From contig CAZNQW010000146.1 of NCBI GenBank assembly GCA_964575225.1, forward strand, positions 1 through 9,683: DNA of 9,683 nucleotides. The letters run 5' to 3'. The notes below the pieces were generated by a model. It saw only the letters and a program-made list of their open reading frames with translations. It was not told the origin of the DNA and made no database searches. This document shows positions 8,064 to 9,683 of the stretch, one piece after another. The stretch comes from CAZNQW01 sp964575225. Its GTDB lineage: Bacteria > Chloroflexota > Anaerolineae > JAAYZQ01. The position numbers were made by a program, and so were the translations under genes. The first letter of the stretch is position 1. Every line of letters begins with the position of its first letter.

Positions 8064-8408
8064 TTATTCCTCTTCGATCTGGAAAATGGCGGCGCCGGGC
8101 CGTTCCTCGTGACAATGCCCGCATCCCACGTGAGGTTCGGACACCTCGACCAGGTACTTGGAGCAGCCAGCGGTGACGGCCACCCGACGGGTCAGCCCCA
8201 GCAGCCCCTTCTCCACCCGCCCTTCCAGCACCAGGTTGGGACAGGCATTGGCGCGGAGAATGCCGGGCACCGGACAACGGTGGCACAGCTTGGGCTGCCA
8301 GCGCTCCGACTCGCGGTTCTGAGCGATCAGCCGGCATTCTTGCCGGCTGCGGCCCCGGTAATAGTCCTCATAGTAATAGCGGCATTCCTGACCGGCGGGT
8401 GTGATCAT
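8064..8408 (-). CDS. Uncharacterised small eight-cysteine protein
   Basis: This 114-residue soluble protein has no signal peptide or membrane segment. Its cysteines are Cys9, 25, 42, 45, 56, 82, 96 and 99, including two CxxC pairs: LCHRCP (41-46) and VGCGHCH (94-100), the latter with His98 and His100. The N-terminal block CRYYYEDYYRGR (9-20) and the PNLVLEG segment (57-63) look like conserved family blocks. The cysteine set suggests zinc or iron-sulfur binding, but no known domain is recognised and no function is assigned. The ATG at 8408 is chosen because the protein then starts just before the conserved-looking block; earlier in-frame starts lie inside the upstream gene. No ribosome-binding site is visible. 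The start is 14 nt after the transpeptidase stop, so coupled translation is likely. Confidence 0.78.
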   Translation of the reverse strand: MITPAGQECRYYYEDYYRGRSRQECRLIAQNRESERWQPKLCHRCPVPGILRANACPNLVLEGRVEKGLLGLTRRVAVTAGCSKYLVEVSEPHVGCGHCHEERPGAAIFQIEEE

Positions 8409-8422
8409 GGTTTTAGCTCGGA

Positions 8423-9466
8423 TTACTGGTGCACCACCACCAGCGTACCTTTGGGCGCCCAGTTGTAGAGCCACTTGGCTTCCGATGTTTTCATATTGAC
8501 GCAGCCGTGGCTCATGGGCGTGCCAAAGTTGCTGTGCCAGTAGGTGCCGTGGATGGCGTACCCTTTGTAAAAGTACATGGTGTAGGGCACGTTGGGCAGA
8601 TAGTAGCCCGGCCCGCTCATCGGTGCCGAGCGATATTTGGCATAGATCTTGAAGCGCCCCTTAACGGTGGGGGTATATCGCGTGCCGGTCGACACCACCG
8701 CGGTGAGGACGGTTTTCTGTCCTTCGTGGGCATAGAGCCGCTGGGCCGAAAGGTCCACCTCGATCCATTTGCCGCTCTCACTCTTGTCGGCAGGGGCCGT
8801 GGTCGGCTTGGGGGTAGGTGTGGGTGTGGCGCTGGGGGTAGGCGTCGGCGTGTAGGTCGGCGTGGGGGTAAAGGTGGGTGTAGACGTGGGCGTGTGGGTG
8901 GGGGTCGCGGTCGGCGTGTAGGTCGGCGTGGGGGTAAAGGTGGCTGTGGGTGTGGGCGTGTCGGTGGCCAACAGAGCCGCCACCACGGTACGCGGCGCTT
9001 CGCTCCACAGAACAAAGGCCAAAAGCAGAACCAAGAGAAGGGGTACCAGCACCATGCCCACCCACCTGAAGCGAGAGCGCGGCGGTTCGACCTCGAGCAG
9101 GGGCATCAGGGGGCCGGGAACCGGCGCATGGGAGGGAATGGCCTCCCCTGACCTGGAGACATCGCTGCCGGCGGGAAAGGAGGTACCCGTCACCTTTTGA
9201 ACCGATTGCAGCGCCTCGCGCGCCCGGCGGTTGTTGGGGTTGAGCACGAGGACATGCTTTAGATGGGCCACAACTTTCTGGAGATCGTCGGTGACAGCGG
9301 CCTGGCCTAGCCAGGCGCTTTCGTTGGTGGGATCGATTTCGAGGACGGCCGCAAAGTAGCGCTGGGCTCTGCTGCGGTTTCCGGCCCGGGCGGCCGCCAA
9401 CCCTCGCTGCATGAGCGCTGCGACCTGTTCCTTCAAAGACACCGTGATGGCCCGTTCTGACTTCAA
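8423..9466 (-). CDS. L,D-transpeptidase with cytoplasmic TPR region and Thr-Pro linker
   Basis: This 347-residue membrane protein has four parts. The first is an N-terminal TPR-like helical region (about 10-92), with LEIDPTNESAWLGQA followed by LNPNNRRARE. The second is one transmembrane segment (about 134-154) preceded by basic residues, so the N-end is inside. The third is a Thr-Pro-rich spacer (168-224). The fourth is a C-terminal YkuD domain (about 232-347) outside the membrane. Catalytic features are His306 in IHG and SHGCVNM (319-325) with nucleophile Cys322. YkuD enzymes form 3-3 peptidoglycan cross-links or attach proteins to the wall; which applies here is unknown. The start is TTG at 9464-9466, supported by AGAAAGGA 9 nt upstream. 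It is the first gene of an operon with the eight-cysteine protein. Confidence 0.93.
   Translation of the reverse strand: MKSERAITVSLKEQVAALMQRGLAAARAGNRSRAQRYFAAVLEIDPTNESAWLGQAAVTDDLQKVVAHLKHVLVLNPNNRRAREALQSVQKVTGTSFPAGSDVSRSGEAIPSHAPVPGPLMPLLEVEPPRSRFRWVGMVLVPLLLVLLLAFVLWSEAPRTVVAALLATDTPTPTATFTPTPTYTPTATPTHTPTSTPTFTPTPTYTPTPTPSATPTPTPKPTTAPADKSESGKWIEVDLSAQRLYAHEGQKTVLTAVVSTGTRYTPTVKGRFKIYAKYRSAPMSGPGYYLPNVPYTMYFYKGYAIHGTYWHSNFGTPMSHGCVNMKTSEAKWLYNWAPKGTLVVVHQ
8832..8963 (-). repeat. 66-bp imperfect tandem duplication in the Thr-Pro linker
   Basis: A 34-bp block at 8844-8877 recurs without change at 8910-8943, exactly 66 bp away. Sequence on both sides is also similar at the same offset. 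In protein terms TFTPTPTYTPT repeats every 22 residues (176-186 and 198-208). The frame is kept, so linker length changes in whole 22-residue steps. Confidence 0.75.
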
Positions 9467-9475
9467 TGAACTGTG

Positions 9476-9483
9476 TCCTTTCT
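9476..9483 (-). promoter_or_regulatory. Ribosome-binding site selecting a TTG start
   Basis: On the minus strand AGAAAGGA lies 9 nt before the TTG at 9464-9466. The next possible start in frame, a GTG at 9440-9442, is too far from it. No in-frame ATG is near. Confidence 0.7.
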
Positions 9484-9505
9484 AGTCGCCCCTAGAGTGA
9501 ACCCT

Positions 9506-9534
9506 ATCTTACCACATATTTCCACACTTGACAA
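9506..9534 (-). promoter_or_regulatory. Promoter of the transpeptidase operon
   Basis: On the minus strand TTGTCA (9529-9534) is followed by a 17-bp spacer and TAAGAT (9506-9511), with an extended -10 TGG directly before it. Transcription would start near 9499, giving a leader of about 33 nt. The -35 lies in the short palindrome CTTGACAAG (9527-9535), so the plus strand also shows TTGACA there. Confidence 0.7.
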
Positions 9535-9580
9535 GCGGTCTTGCTCATCGTACTCCATATTCAATGGGTTTTTGGGTTTA

Positions 9581-9608
9581 TTGGGAGTTTATCTTGTTAT
9601 TTTATACT
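9581..9608 (+). promoter_or_regulatory. Possible outward promoter toward the right edge
   Basis: TTGGGA (9581-9586), a 16-bp spacer and TATACT (9603-9608) make a plausible plus-strand promoter reading out of the window. The -35 matches four of six positions. There is no gene in view to support it, and AT-rich DNA gives such matches by chance. Confidence 0.3.
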
Positions 9609-9625
9609 CTTCCAAGACTAGCCCC

Positions 9626-9648
9626 AGGGAGTAGAAAAAATACTCCCT
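9626..9648. repeat. Perfect 8-bp stem-loop
   Basis: AGGGAGTA (9626-9633) and TACTCCCT (9641-9648) pair around a GAAAAAA loop. The A/T tract is in the loop and not after the stem, so neither strand forms a standard terminator. It could be an operator or a leader structure for a gene beyond the right edge. Confidence 0.5.
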
Positions 9649-9683
9649 TAATGCTCTCTAGTGACGATTGTAGGCAGGCGGCT

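Larger units (their letters stand above)
9484..9683. other. AT-rich upstream region, no gene
   Basis: Base composition drops clearly from the GC-rich average of the window. Apart from the transpeptidase promoter it holds alternating GGAGT and ACTCC words (9551-9556, 9583-9588, 9627-9633, 9641-9647), four CTAG words in this stretch and its immediate edge (9482, 9492, 9618, 9658), and one strong stem-loop. No protein or RNA gene was recognised; one may begin beyond the right edge. Confidence 0.6.

Noticed and set aside
7463..8176. Plus-strand open frame of 237 codons across the end of clpC and the palindrome cluster
   Set aside because: It starts out of phase inside clpC, runs through inverted repeats and into antisense of the cysteine-rich gene; its Arg/Pro-rich translation is non-coding in character.
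8409..8474. Longer version of the cysteine-rich protein starting at 8474
   Set aside because: The added residues overlap the end of the transpeptidase in another frame and would use a GTG without a ribosome-binding site.
8429..9151. Plus-strand open frame of 240 codons rich in Gly and Arg
   Set aside because: It is the complement of the transpeptidase gene; the Gly/Arg run is just the reverse of the Thr-Pro linker codons.

Overview
The window is GC-rich bacterial DNA, most likely from a member of the Chloroflexota (Anaerolineae-like). This rests on the style of the proteins, not on a marker gene. The L,D-transpeptidase joins a cytoplasmic TPR region to an outside catalytic domain through a long Thr-Pro linker, and the lipoprotein has a Pro/Thr/Ala linker of similar kind; both are common in that phylum. 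A 10-N gap at 3884-3893 shows that it comes from a scaffolded draft assembly.

Layout from left to right. (1) 16-882: a dimethylarginine dimethylaminohydrolase-like gene behind a near-consensus extended -10 promoter and two tandem hairpins in its leader. (2) 918-3613: clpB, a full-length disaggregase, preceded by four direct repeats at an exact 11-bp period ending just upstream of a -10 hexamer. This is the layout of an OmpR/PhoB-type activator site. (3) 3614-4145: a convergent intergenic region with long G/C homopolymer runs on both sides of the gap and one clean hairpin. (4) 4146-5030, minus strand: a secreted lipoprotein of unknown function. (5) 5094-5134: back-to-back overlapping promoters for the lipoprotein and clpC. 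(6) 5260-7761: clpC, with a UVR motif in its short middle domain and a ClpP-docking LGF tripeptide. (7) 7762-8063: a convergent intergenic region packed with palindromic REP-like elements. (8) 8064-9466, minus strand: a two-gene operon in which a TPR-TM-YkuD L,D-transpeptidase (TTG start) is followed 14 nt later by an uncharacterised 114-residue protein with eight cysteines. (9) 9484-9683: an AT-rich upstream region with the operon promoter and a perfect stem-loop.

Together, clpB and clpC form a protein quality-control locus. ClpB would re-solubilise aggregates with the DnaK system, and ClpC would feed substrates to ClpP. Each gene has its own promoter, so they are not one operon. The lipoprotein and the transpeptidase act at the cell envelope. 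No mobile element, CRISPR array, tRNA or rRNA was seen. The observations most worth checking are the 11-bp-phased repeats before clpB, the palindrome cluster whose mismatches would all be G-U wobbles in minus-strand RNA, and the conserved-looking eight-cysteine protein.
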